Assembly (NCBI GenBank): GCA_018389105.1
Contig: JACATO010002191.1
Span: 62,001-126,000, forward strand
DNA from: Nautilus pompilius
Lineage: Eukaryota; Mollusca; Cephalopoda; Nautilida; Nautilidae
Direction: 5' to 3'
DNA length: 64,000 bases
Shown here: positions 35,075-46,165 of the stretch, one piece after another
Layout: every line of letters begins with the position of its first letter
Numbering within the stretch: the first letter of the stretch is position 1
The notes under the pieces: generated by a model
Seen by the model: the letters and a program-made list of their open reading frames with translations, nothing else
Database searches by the model: none
Told to the model about the DNA's origin: nothing
Translations under genes and position numbers: made by a program

Positions 35075-35400
35075 AATGGGGTGGTGCAGTAATCCAGGGG
35101 TAGAGTACTGGATTGCTAAGCTGATAGCTTGAGTTCAAATCCTAGTTCAGTTTGGCATATCCTGCCTGACATATTTCTTCTTCATTGGCCAGAGCTTCTT
35201 ACCTAAAAAAAAACAAAAGTTCTGATAGGCTTTTCTGGTACATGTATTGAAGGTTCTGGTTGATGATTCTTGCCTAGCCTGCACGTTTCTTACCATACTT
35301 TGTTAATTTGCCTGACCGTGGCTGATACCTTTCCCTGTTATAGCTAGCTTACTGCTGCAAGACATCTGTAGACCTTTCAGAACAGAATTTCACTAAGAAA
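35075..35400 (+). repeat. SINE S1 copy, plus orientation
   Basis: The head GGTGGTGCAGTAATCCAGGG is followed by GTACTGGATTGCTAAGCTGA and the B box GAGTTCAAATCC (about 35132-35143). The body keeps TTCTTCTTCATTGGCCAG and a degraded central motif (CTAAAAAAAAACAAAAGTTC). The 3' end lies near AATTTCACTAAGAAAGG. It sits 200 bases after ANKS1 exon 2, in sense orientation. Confidence 0.78.
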
Positions 35401-35546
35401 GGGGAGGGGGATTGATCATTATCATTGTACATGTGCTTTCTCTATAATGCAGTAATTAAAATTCCTAAATTCTTTCTAAATCGATTTATGCAATGATTGT
35501 CCAAATGTGTAGATCTAAAAGATAAAAAATTTACATAGTTCCCCCA

Positions 35547-35722
35547 TGTTGTGTGTATTCAAACTAGTGATCATGAACAGCATAGACTAGATGTCACAAC
35601 TATGCTGAACTTCAGCTGAAGGAGCAGTTTACTCTGTTGTGTGTATTCAAACTAGTGATCATGAACAGCATAGACTAGATGTCACAACTATGCCGAACTT
35701 CAGCTGAAGGAGCAGTTTACTC
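35547..35722. repeat. 88-bp tandem duplication, one mismatch
   Basis: Copy 1 (35547-35634) and copy 2 (35635-35722) start TGTTGTGTGTATTCAAACTA and end GGAGCAGTTTACTC. They differ only at TATGCTGAAC versus TATGCCGAAC, a T-to-C transition. A recent local duplication is the simplest reading. Confidence 0.94.
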
Positions 35723-36885
35723 CACAAGCTGACTGTTAAATAGGGTACCAATAATGTGTTTTTTTTTTTTTTTTGGAGTAATTATCATTTATTTGGCTTT
35801 GTTTAAGATTTTCCCTCAATGTAAATCAATCTTAAATTACTCTGCGACATAACAGTGGAATTCCCATCACAGATACGGGCATCGCTTAAGAGAAAATCTG
35901 CCAGTTTAGCACGTGGACTGGTAGCGTGCATAGCCTTTGAAAAAGTAATACCAGACAGAGACTTTGGGCTTTATGGTTTGATTATTAAAAACTTGTTTTG
36001 GTAAAGGGTATGTCAGTATATTACAGAAGGCTGTCTGCTGTTTGTGACATATTACCCAAGGTTACAAGTAAAAGTTAAAAAAAACAAAACATTTAGAAAT
36101 CTTTCTGTGACGACTGTTTTAAATCGTTTTACCCAAAAAAAAAAAAATTCCAGGCAAAGGAGAATGAAAGTATTTTGAAAATGGCTTTAAAAATGAAGAT
36201 TTCTTTTGCTGCTTTGTCTGCCTGTATATGTTGTTAAATAGAGGTACACTCAAATCATTAACCTTGATAGTCAAATAAATGCAATGTTGGTACCTTTGTT
36301 TGTTAAGTAAGCAATAAAGGTGCATTTTTATGGCTTTCTATGAACCCATCAAGTAGAGCTGCATTGAAAAAATTTGTGATGAGATTACTTTAGTTGATTT
36401 CTTTCCACTTCATTCTCCATTAAAAGCTTTTCCCAATCTTCACCACCATTCCTTCACTGGGCAGCCATTCCTTTAAACTAAAGCCAATCATAGCACTTAA
36501 TTTACCATTTATTCTTTGAACATTACATGTTTTTCATTGGTTTTGTACTTGTGTCTTAGATCTTAGAGAGTGATTATTTTACTTTTGGTTATACTCATTT
36601 TATAAAATTCTAAACCTTCTAGTCTCAAAATGGTTTAGATGATGGAAAATGTTGTTTATTATTTATAATGTTCAGAAGGAATGTTCACTTTTTAAAGAAT
36701 TTCAAAATACAATTGCAGAAATGTGGTTATTGATGAGTGATAGAAATGAATTAAAACAACAAAAACAATATAAATCAAGAATATAGAGCAGGAGTTTTTT
36801 TTTTTAATTAGTTACATACCCATGTGCTGTTTAGGATAGTAGGTAGAAGGATGTTTGGTTATAGATAAAATGTTCAGTTTTTCAT
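35723..36885. other. Intronic stretch, no gene seen
   Basis: T18 tract near 35759 and A13 tract near 36135. No coding or family signal. Confidence 0.5.
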
Positions 36886-36887
36886 TC

Positions 36888-37115
36888 ACCAGTCTCTACA
36901 AAAGGAAACTGGTGAGGGTATGTAGTGCCATAGTTATCCAAAAGTGCTGTCATATGTCACAAGGGCCTGACCCTGCTGATGGTAGCAGGAAAATCCTTAC
37001 TAGAACTCTTCATTTATAGATGTGGAAGGAAAGAAACTCACATGACCAGCTGGCGAAGGAGAGTGAGAAACTGTCAGGGTGGTACATCAGAGCCTAACAT
37101 GGGCCCTCATTCTTG
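36888..37115 (-). repeat. SINE S1 copy, minus orientation
   Basis: Central motif on the minus strand at 36991-37029 (CTTACTAGAACTCTTCATTT on +), then CTCACATGACCAGCTGGCGA and AGGAGAGTGAGAAAC in the order seen at 9.8 and 33.7 kb. The tRNA-like head is truncated near 37115. Confidence 0.75.
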
Positions 37116-38295
37116 GAGCCAACCTCTAAGTTAGATTTCACTAGATAGATAATTAGACATAAGGGTTTTAAGGGAAGCTGCTTTTGTGTAGGATTTTTCA
37201 TAATAAGAATGCTTAATTTAAGAGCTGTGCAGAGTTTTGTTTTGAAGATCTGTCTTAACATGCTAGGGATGAACGACACGTGATGTACTCACGATTTCAC
37301 ATACTGTCTTTGGTTGTTTCTTCATCACCACAGGTTATCTTCAGAAGTCCTCATACTGCCACACACATCTGTCTTCTCCTCTTCTCAGCCAATTTTCCAG
37401 CAGTAGTTAGTATCCTGTTCACAACATGTTTCAAATGACACTTCCATGCACACGCTCCACTATACTGAACACAGTTACTTTATGCTCGGTGCTCTAAGGT
37501 TAACATGTATGACTGACTGTAGCATAATAGAATTGTTAGTCACCAGTTGTGTGAAATGTCACCAGCACAAACAAGTATCTTAGTTTTCCCATTTAAAAAA
37601 AAAAAAAGCAAAGCAGAGCAGAAATATTCACATGTTCATTGTCTGCCAAATCTGTGTTGGATTTTGCTCTGATGTGACCTTTACATTTTGGCAGCATGTT
37701 GCAGCCTTGTGTTGATGCAGACTTCGGTAGTTTATGAAATTTCAAAGATTTTTTTTATTTTTGAAAAATATTCGGTTTTTTTTTTTTTTCTTAAACATAT
37801 AAACACTTCAAACCCCCCCTTTTTTAAAAAAAAATTTAAAAACTAGTATACATATGGGTGAGGTGGAATTTTTTGTCTTTTGGTTCTTTGGTGATTCATT
37901 ATTCCTGGAAATAAGAGTTATTCCTATCAGTTTCATTTGTTAGTAAGAGACGGAGATAACAAAGCTACGTTTCGACGGTCAGGATTAGTTCTGAGAAGAA
38001 TTGTTCCTTGGTTGGGAAGGGAGGCTGGTTTAGTGGCACAGATTGGTCTTGAGCTGGTGGCCACTTGTTGGCTGCTAAGTTGTTGCAGTGACGATTTGGT
38101 GCCGACTGCGTAACCTGCAGGGGTGGGGGTGCTCTTGTGGCTGACCCCTCTGAGAATGGCGGAGGCCAGAGTGTTTTGGTCAGATGCTTGTTGAAGGTAC
38201 GACAGAAACTAGGGAAAAGGGGGGGCTCAAAATCCTTTTGTAGGTAGGAAAAAAAAGTGTCGCTTTGAAATGGTTATGGTTATTAAGAAGTCATT
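37116..38295. other. Intronic stretch, no gene seen
   Basis: Mostly AT-rich, with a GC-richer part at about 37950-38230 (GTGACGATTTGGTGCCGACT, GGCGGAGGCCAGAG). No open exon recognised there; it may be a regulatory segment or an unrecognised repeat. Confidence 0.4.
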
Positions 38296-38297
38296 TT

Positions 38298-38590
38298 ATT
38301 TAACCCTCCTCTGTTTCATCTGGGTCCCACTACTCTTCAAATCCATATAACTCAGGACAGGTTGAGCTACAGGGGCTGTGAAATGCAGTACCTTTCTCTT
38401 TAATGCAACCCTCTCTAATGACAAATCTTCTGTATCACTCCTACCTTCACATGTTTTGCATTGTGAGTGCATTGACTAAGTATGATACAGCGAGTTCATC
38501 ACAAAATTTAGCCATGTACTTCTAGGTTGGGGCCCACCAGGGGGAGTAAAAACTGACATGGTGTCGTAGATAGTTGGCAACGTGGAATTA
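38298..38590. repeat. Repeat family R, copy 2 (diverged)
   Basis: Shares ACCTTTCTCTTTAATGCAAC, GTGCATTGACTAAGTATGAT, ACAGCGAGTTCATCA and GTACTTCTAGGTTGG with the corresponding positions of the 13.7 and 49.2 kb copies (ACCTTTCTCATTAACATAAC, GTGTTGACTAAACAGTACAG, GTGCTTCTAGGCTT). It begins close to TTTAACCCTCCT. Confidence 0.6.
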
Positions 38591-39420
38591 CCGTTGAAGA
38601 AAACAAAATTAAATTTCATACCTGCACACAAATAGGCAAAGTTGTTCTAGAGTTAAATATATTTAAAAAAAGAATTTTATTTTTATAATGGTGGATTTGC
38701 GATCTTTCTGGTGTTAATTCTTAAAATTTAAAAGAAAAAAAAATAGTAGTGAGACTTTATCCCTCATTGCTGGATTCTGGGAGGAAAACTTATCAAGAAT
38801 TAGAAGAAAAAAAAACATATTTGGCAACTAACCATTCAAGTGGAAAATTGCTGCTTGATTATTTATCTTAAAGATATGTTGTAACCCTTTGGACATATAC
38901 TTTTTATTGTCTTGGCCAAAAGAAGGAAGGGGGAGAGAGAGAGAGATTTTTTTTCAGCATTGCAACTCTCTCTTTATTTTGATTGGGTGGGCAATTATTT
39001 TATTGAACCCTGTGAAATATATAAACTACAAACGATTCTATAGTTGAACTTTAAATTTGTTATCTTTGGTCAAAAATAACTAGGTTGGGTTAAGGGGAAC
39101 AGGAGCTAAACACATTTGAGGCATTGGTTAAAGTCATGTCATGATGGAAGCTTTAAAATCTGCATCTTATAAGGAGAGAGAACTTCATTTTCTAAAATGT
39201 TTTTTTCTTGTCTCCTGGATGTGGTTTTGCTGTAATAAACAAGGCCAAGGTTCAGTCAAGTAAAGGAGAGAGAAAAAGCAAAACAAATTAGTAAAAACAA
39301 ACTTATTACAGTTAGCAGTTATTAGTTTTTTTGGTAGTGTTGTAATGTTGAATATGGATAGGTTGGACTTTCATTAAAAGAATTATCAAGAAGTGTTTTT
39401 AAAGCCTTTTATAATTTCTT
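38591..39420. other. Intronic stretch, no gene seen
   Basis: A-rich tracts and a GA run (38934-38946). TGTAACCCTTTGGACATATA near 38880 weakly resembles the TTAACCCTTT ends of the piggyBac-like repeats. Confidence 0.45.
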
Positions 39421-39424
39421 TTTA

Positions 39425-39700
39425 GAGTGTCGTGTCCCTCAAGATGTTTTTCAATCATGGTTCTTCAGTGCATCCTATCAGCTGTCATTCTCCGGATGTC
39501 TTCTTTCCCTGATTAAGACAAATACTCTGCAAAACCTCACATAGTCTGTCCACATACTTTGTTCTTTGTCTGCCTCCTGGTTTCATGCCCTCCAGCATAT
39601 TCTGCTGTTACAATATTCTCCATCTCTTACAGCTTCAAATCCCTAAAATATTGACCAGTGGTCCCTTAAACCAACTTTTCTTTCACTTTTGATTACTGGA
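39425..39700 (-). pseudogene. Non-LTR retrotransposon (LINE) 3' tail fragment
   Basis: Read on the minus strand: NMLEGMKPGGRQRTKYVDRL followed by CEVLQS, then a degraded stretch ending NILRDTT near 39428. An EGKRxRGRQRxKYxDxL stretch followed by a WRxM...RDT-like end is usual at the C-terminus of non-LTR retrotransposon polyproteins, behind the reverse transcriptase. The reverse transcriptase core is absent and at least one stop interrupts the frame. The fragment fits 5' truncation, the usual fate of LINE insertions. Confidence 0.6.
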
Positions 39701-42530
39701 TTTTATCCTGCCATTAATGTTCTTCACTCTTGCACTGAAACCATTTTGATTAAGTCACATTCAAACAACATTTAAATTATAAAACATTCATTCCGTTTTT
39801 TTCTGATTTGAAGCATTGTGTAAATGGCTTTTTTTGTATTTAAAATTTTTTTTTTTCTGTAGAGGTGAAATAACTGTAATTACTCTGTAGATAATTGTTT
39901 ATTTATCTCTCTTATTTTTCTTCATTGCTAAATTTTGAGGATCAAAGATGCTGCCTGCATATGGAAATAAATAAACATTTCTCACATTGCATTGAAAATG
40001 AGAGCAATTTATGAAAATCAGACTTCCTTGAGTCTCATGCTCAAGGACCCTTCTTTTTCCGTGGCAATGTTGTATATATTTTTTTTTAAATTATTGACAT
40101 CTTTTAGCCAAGCAAGGTTCCTGGGCAGCGTCTGTTTATATTATGCTCCCCCCTCACCAGGGCTGTCTCCCTGCAGACATTGGTGTACAAAAAAATAAAA
40201 AAAACACACCAAAAAACTAAACATTTGCTGAGCAATAGTAACTTTTTCTGGAGAAAATTAGCATTGGCATAAAGCATTATTCAGTCAGAGAGAGTGTGTG
40301 TGTGTGTGTTGGGGGGAGGGGCTTGCCTTGGAAAATTTTGCTACATTGTTTAAACCTCTTAATTTAAATCTCTAGATATGTCAAGCACACGCACATTGAG
40401 AGTAGCTTTTTTTTTTTCTTTCCATCTCAGGATTTAGATAGCCTAAGTTATTTATTTTTTTGTTGTACTTAGATCAATCAGGCTCTTAACAAACATACAG
40501 CGAGTTCCACAGAAATGGCTTTCATCTGAGAACAGTGGTTTTAATATGTTGTGCCATGGATAATTCTACAATGAGTTATGGAATGCAGAATTGTTTGTTC
40601 AAAAGCAACCAGAGTGTAAACAGAGGAAAGTAGCTGTGAATGGTGACTGATATATTGTTCTAGCAAGTCTTGTAGATATTTGATTTTATTGAGATTGCAG
40701 TGTCTAGAAAAGATGTGCAAGTTTCCTTAAACCAATCTCTCTCTCTCTATCCAGTCAGTGGTTGACATGAATGTTGACCTGGAATTTCCTATCATCCCTT
40801 TCCTGTTGTTATAACATTGGCAGCTTTGTTGTATGCTGAACTCTGCAGCTTTGCCTAATCTGTCACCTGTACCTGAAGTAGGCAGTGATGCTGCTAAACA
40901 TTGCATCAGTTATTTCAGCATTAAACTATTAGAATGATGTTTGTGGAATGCAACATCAAATATACTCTCTTCAGGATGCAAATTCTTTAGGGAAGCTTCC
41001 ACTAGTTTAGTGATTTTTTAAAAATTTTAATTACACTGTTTATTTTACTTTTTAGCATGTCATCATCCTGTAAAATTGTTGATTTTATCTTTTCTCTAAT
41101 ACATGCACACTATAATTTTTTATTTAAGCTATTTAAAACTCACTTGGGATTTTGGATCAGGCTTTGACAGAGGTCGTGGGAAAGTAATGCAAATTGTCTG
41201 TGCTCCTAAATTATTCTGATAGGGGAGATCTTTTTATTTTGAGGTGGTTGGAATTCTTTTATGTATTAAATAAACAGTTTCTACATTAAATTATAAATAC
41301 TTGTTTTTCTTTAAATCAGATTATGAAAGAAAATGTTCTTGTAATACTTCACTTACAGCATTAAAGAAATGTTATATCTTGCTTCTGTGTTAAAAATAGA
41401 TGTTAATTTGTTTTCATTTTTAAACCTTTTTCCTGGGGGCATGAGGCATGGAAAATTCCTTGTTTTATATGAGGTTGACTGAATTCTAATAATGCAACTT
41501 ATCTTATTTGCTATGGGCATTATAAAAATAATAGTCATTTTCCAATATTTATGCTGCAGCACTGACAGAAATCTTGAACCGATACATTGTTTTTATGGTT
41601 CAGGAGAAAATAATGAAAGAAAGAATCAGAGGAAAAAAATCTAGTTTGAGGAGAAATGCAGAGAACTGTGGCATGGCTTGCAATCTTCTCATAGCTTCAG
41701 AAATGTTTTGATTCTCTCTCTCTCTTTTTTAAAGCAACTGCCTTGTACTCACCAGCAAATGCTGTGCCAGACTATTTAGTAGGACTAGAAAGTATAATTA
41801 TCTGAAGCATATCCTACATGGACACTCCTTTTATTTAAAAAAAAAAAAGCATTGTGTAACTTAAAAACAAATCAAGACAAACTTGTTCTTCCTGTAAACC
41901 TATCTGTCTATGTGTACTCTGGCTTTTAACAAAGAAAGTGGGTCAGTTTATGTTACAATATTTTCTTATAAACACACAAATATATAAGTCACTTGGTTTA
42001 CATAAATCTGTTTAAATTACTTCTTCAGATATTGTTTAATTTTTTTTTCTTTGAAATATCTTTTAATTCTAAATGACTGTTTTAATGAAGAAATCTAGAA
42101 CTACCCGTTGTCTTCCAATACTGGAGGAAATGTTCTGATAATCCAACTCTTCAAAAGTTTACCATTAGTACTATGCATGGGCACAATTGTCTTTTTGCTT
42201 GCTCTTTTTTTCTCTCTTTTTTACAACTACAGGTGTTATTTCAGTTATCTAGGACCTGCATCTTAATTTTTGGTGCTGAGAGTAAACTTTTAGGGATTCC
42301 ACTAGAGCTTTGGCTTTTCTTGTATTGTGTGAGGCGAAAGTTTTATCTTTTTATCAGTCAGTAGATACTGCCATCACCACCCACCCTCCATCCAGTTTCA
42401 GGAGACATAGATGAGGGAGTTTTTCAAAAGGTTAACCACTGCATTCTGTTCATTTGAATTGTTACATGAATTTCCATCATTGTTGTAGATGCAGCTTTTT
42501 GTTTCTGTGGTTTTTTTCGACTTAAAAAAA
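39701..42530. other. Intronic stretch, no gene seen
   Basis: GT microsatellite at about 40294-40309 and CT tract near 40736. No exon, transposase or SINE head seen in 2.8 kb. Confidence 0.5.
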
Positions 42531-42534
42531 AATT

Positions 42535-42690
42535 TCTACAGGGGAGAATACCCTGGCGAAGGTAACATAGTGCCAAACAGCTGTGGAGAAGCCAGGCCTG
42601 GAGGTACAAGCCAAACTTGACCAGGGATCGAACTTTGGCCCTTACCTGGTAGTTCGATAGTCTAACTGCTGGGCCACCAGATGTTCATGA
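42535..42690 (-). repeat. SINE S1-like head, minus orientation
   Basis: On the minus strand: TGGTGGCCCAGCAGTTAGAC then TATCGAACTACCAGGTAAGG and a clean B box region, GTTCGATCCCTGGTCAAG (reverse complement of 42617-42634). The body is short (about 100 bases) and lacks the central motif. It could be a truncated S1 copy or a decayed tRNA-related SINE of its own. Confidence 0.62.
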
Positions 42691-45414
42691 TTTAGTTTCA
42701 GTTTTGTAACAAGTAGAACTGTGTTGGTGCTAAAGAAATAACAGCACAAAATAATACCTTGTTTTTTTTTTGTTTTTTAAATACAAATTTAAAGGCACAT
42801 TTTGTTTTAAGTTAATTCTAGTGCATGAGAAAATTCCATTTTTGTTCTCTTGATATTTTTTGAATTTAGAGACCAGTCTCTGATTGACAAAATTAAATAT
42901 GGTTTAAAAATAAGCAAACAAACAAATTTGCTTAGGTTTCTGCAGCTTTAAAAAAAAAATTAATAAAATTTACTTGCGTTATTGCCATGGTAATATCATG
43001 ACTTATGAGGTCAAGAATATGTAGAGTAGATTACTGCTTTGCTCTTGTAAATAACATATTACTTGACTAAAGTTTAGCCAAAGATTAATATGTTGGAAAA
43101 GATGGCAGTGATTGCGCTAAGACTGACACGACCTTGCTAAATGCAGTCATTGCAAACGGAAGAAGTGTAAAAACAAATATTTGATGAGTGAGGAATTTTG
43201 CCACAGGCAACTGCCACTTCAAAATACAAGGCCAACAACAACAGTTTTTGCAATCGATAAAAATTACCTCATCAGTAAATCTGGATGGCCTAAGGTCCCA
43301 TACACAAAAGCTGCCCATCTTTGTAGTTCAACAAAGAACACAGTTTTCAATATTCAGTAATTTTGTTTGTTTGCTTGTTTTGGCTATGGTGCCTGCAGTA
43401 CATAATAATAGTGTATTTTTGCCATGCCATTTAACATCTATCACACAGCTGTTGTTTTCTAAAAATGTTGCTATTTTTGTTTTTAAAACTTGGGAGTATT
43501 GAATAAGTGCTTAGCCAACAAAGTCAGACTTTCCTTTTCTACCTGGGAACCATGCAGCGGCATTCTGCATAGGCAAGTTCTTTGCTGACCTATACTACTT
43601 ACCTTGGCTTCGAACCCTCTCGTATCATTTTTATATAGTTAGCAGGAAATTAAAAAAAAAACCCATCTTGCTATCTGATATTTAGCTTCGGCTTTAAGTT
43701 TATCCCCCCACCTTGTAATAAATTGTCGTTTTGTTCATTTCTGGTTTTTGAACATTGATATTCAGTTATTTCCAGTTGTTTTGTTTTTTTTTTTTGTAGT
43801 TCGAAGGTCCACTTGGCTGACTTTGGTTAGTTTAATCTGGCTCAGATTACTGGCACCTTGTTTTTGTTTTATACTCGGTACAAGCTGTTAACAGGTCTGA
43901 ATAACACATGGCAGTTTTGTAAAAATCTACATTATTGCAAAACGTTAAGAGACTTTAAAACTACTTTTGCAAATTTGCTTTTGTTGGGTTAATCTCACCT
44001 CCTGAAGTAATTGTGTGTGCACAGGTTATGGCTGCTTTTGTTTGAGATGGTTGTGGAAGAGTAAAATAAAACAGTGCTTGCTCAGGCTTCATTTTGATCT
44101 ATTACACTCTTTACTGGCAGAAATCTGCTGTGATCCTGTACTGTTGTTGGATGTGCACTGTTTATGAAAATGTGGGTCTTGCGCCGGCAAATCCTCTCAT
44201 TGTGACGTATCATTAAAGCTAGACTACATTGGACCTGAAACTAGTCCCTTTTTTTGCCAGTAGTGCTGTCCCCTGTAAGCCAGCACATCGCACAAGCTAT
44301 ATGACATGGATCTTGAATTGAGGGATCAACTTCACGTTTAGGTTTTGGGATGCAAAGTTTTGTAGTATCACATGGAAATGCTTCTTTATATGAATTAGGA
44401 GATACGATTCTAAACATCTCTTTCTCCACACTCAATAATAATAATAATATAATAATAATAATAATGATGATAATAAGAGTTTAGTAATTTTAGCGCGTGA
44501 AAAACAACTTATCTGAAGTTTTCAATAAATAAACAATTTAAGAAAATTAAGTTAAAAGTAATCTAAAAGGAAGAAAATTGAGGAAAAAACATCTTTAACA
44601 GAAAAGAAAAATTGATTACAGGCTTTCATTTCTGTGCGGATTATTAAGTTTGCCAGATATTTTTGTTATTTGTTATAAATGGGCAGAATAAATTGCTTGC
44701 CTAAAACAAGAAGAAGAAATCAGTCGAGGACAAACCACCCCCCCCCCCCTCCAGAAAGGTGGCATTTGCTCCTCTCAAAGAAAGATGCATGGGATCTTAG
44801 CAGCAGCAAATTGAAATTTGACTCGAAGAGATTGTAATTAGTTAACAAAAACATTTTGCATCAGTATCTACTGGGCAAGTGAAAAGAAGTAAACTATGAC
44901 TGTAAACTAAATTCAGTATTTTAAATGTTGATGATTTATGGACAAAAATTTCATTAGGAGCTTGGAATGTGGGTAATGGTTGTCCTTCACCTTAAAATTT
45001 ACATAAATACGCACAATGAATATATGTATTTATTTATTAATTTTAATTAATTGAGGTGAACTGCAGTTTTTTCAATTATTAGCAGATTTTAGTTTTTCTG
45101 GATAATGAATAACTTCTGTAGGAATGCTGGCAACACATGGGAATATTTTGTTTAATTTACACAATCTGATACTGAGTAGTGTAAGAACTACAAATGGCTG
45201 CACTCCATTGGACAAAACAGAAAAGAAATGAAAATTAGATTGTTAAGCTCAGGGAACTGAATTTGTTAGGTTGGTATGCGGGAATATATACTTTTTTTCA
45301 ACACAGTCTGTGTACTATCGTGCTGCTTTGTGTGTCGACTGCTGTCTCTGCTCGGCCATTATTTAATTTATTGCTTTTTTACGAGATGCTTAGTGAAGAG
45401 GTTGACTGTGTTTG
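42691..45414. other. Intronic stretch, no gene seen
   Basis: AAT microsatellite at 44436-44466 and a C12 run near 44738. The segment about 44150-44430 is less AT-rich and carries a minus frame of 64 codons (44241-44435) without a recognisable domain. Confidence 0.45.
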
Positions 45415-45435
45415 CAGCAGCAGCAGCAGCAGCAG
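45415..45435. repeat. (CAG)7 trinucleotide repeat
   Basis: Seven CAG units on the + strand inside intron 2. On the transcribed strand this would be a CAG tract in the ANKS1 pre-mRNA, not in the coding part seen here. Confidence 0.95.
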
Positions 45436-46080
45436 CAAGTTTTCACTGCCAAAAAAAAAAACATTAGAGGAGAAGCCTCTTTTTTTTGCTGCTTGAGGTC
45501 GATAAATGAATAACAGTAAATTTTAGTTATAAATGATAATTTTTTGCTGAATATTTTGGATAACGAGATGGCAGGCATGGAAATATGTTATTTTTTTGGG
45601 GGGTAACCATGAACTTTAGTAAAACTGAGCCAATCAGTAAATGAAACAGAAGTACTACTGGTTTATGTTTTATTAATTTACTTTATGGAATATATATATA
45701 GTTTTAGATTTTTGTTTGTTTGTTTTTGCTTAAATTTCTTAAAAATTTGAAGTATAATTTTAGTTAGTATGTACTTTATTTTAATTACTGTCACCTATTT
45801 TTATCTCCATGCACATTTCTCTGATGGAGGAAGCAGCTATAAAATATTTGCTTTTGAACCAACATTTAAAATGCTGAACATTGTGGAGCATTTTGAGGTT
45901 ATCTGAAAAGCCATTTTTTGCATGTTTTAGTTCAGTAACTTAAATAAGTTCCATGTCTTTTTTCTTTTTTTTCTCTTCCAAGAATGCCAGTAATGACGGA
46001 GTAAGATTGATCTTACTTTTTTAAAAATGAGAGGTCTGCCTTAAACATTTAAAATTTCTCAAGCAAAGCTGACAACTTCA
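45436..46080. other. Intronic stretch, no gene seen
   Basis: AT-rich, no recognised feature. Confidence 0.5.
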
Positions 46081-46084
46081 GTTT

Positions 46085-46165
46085 TGTGCTGGTGAAGTAT
46101 GGCAAACCCAAATTGATTCCTCAACCTTATCAGTCTACTAGTCTACCACCAGGTGCCTCCTCTTA
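46085..46165 (-). repeat. SINE S1 head fragment, minus orientation
   Basis: GGTGAAGTATGGCAAACCCA, then CCTCAACCTTATCAGTCTAC and TAGTCTACCACCAGGTGCC match the minus-strand head order of other S1 copies; the rest is missing. Confidence 0.5.

Noticed and set aside
43085-43502. Overlapping 77- and 104-codon frames on opposite strands
   Set aside because: No domain on either strand; overlapping opposite frames of this size are expected by chance.
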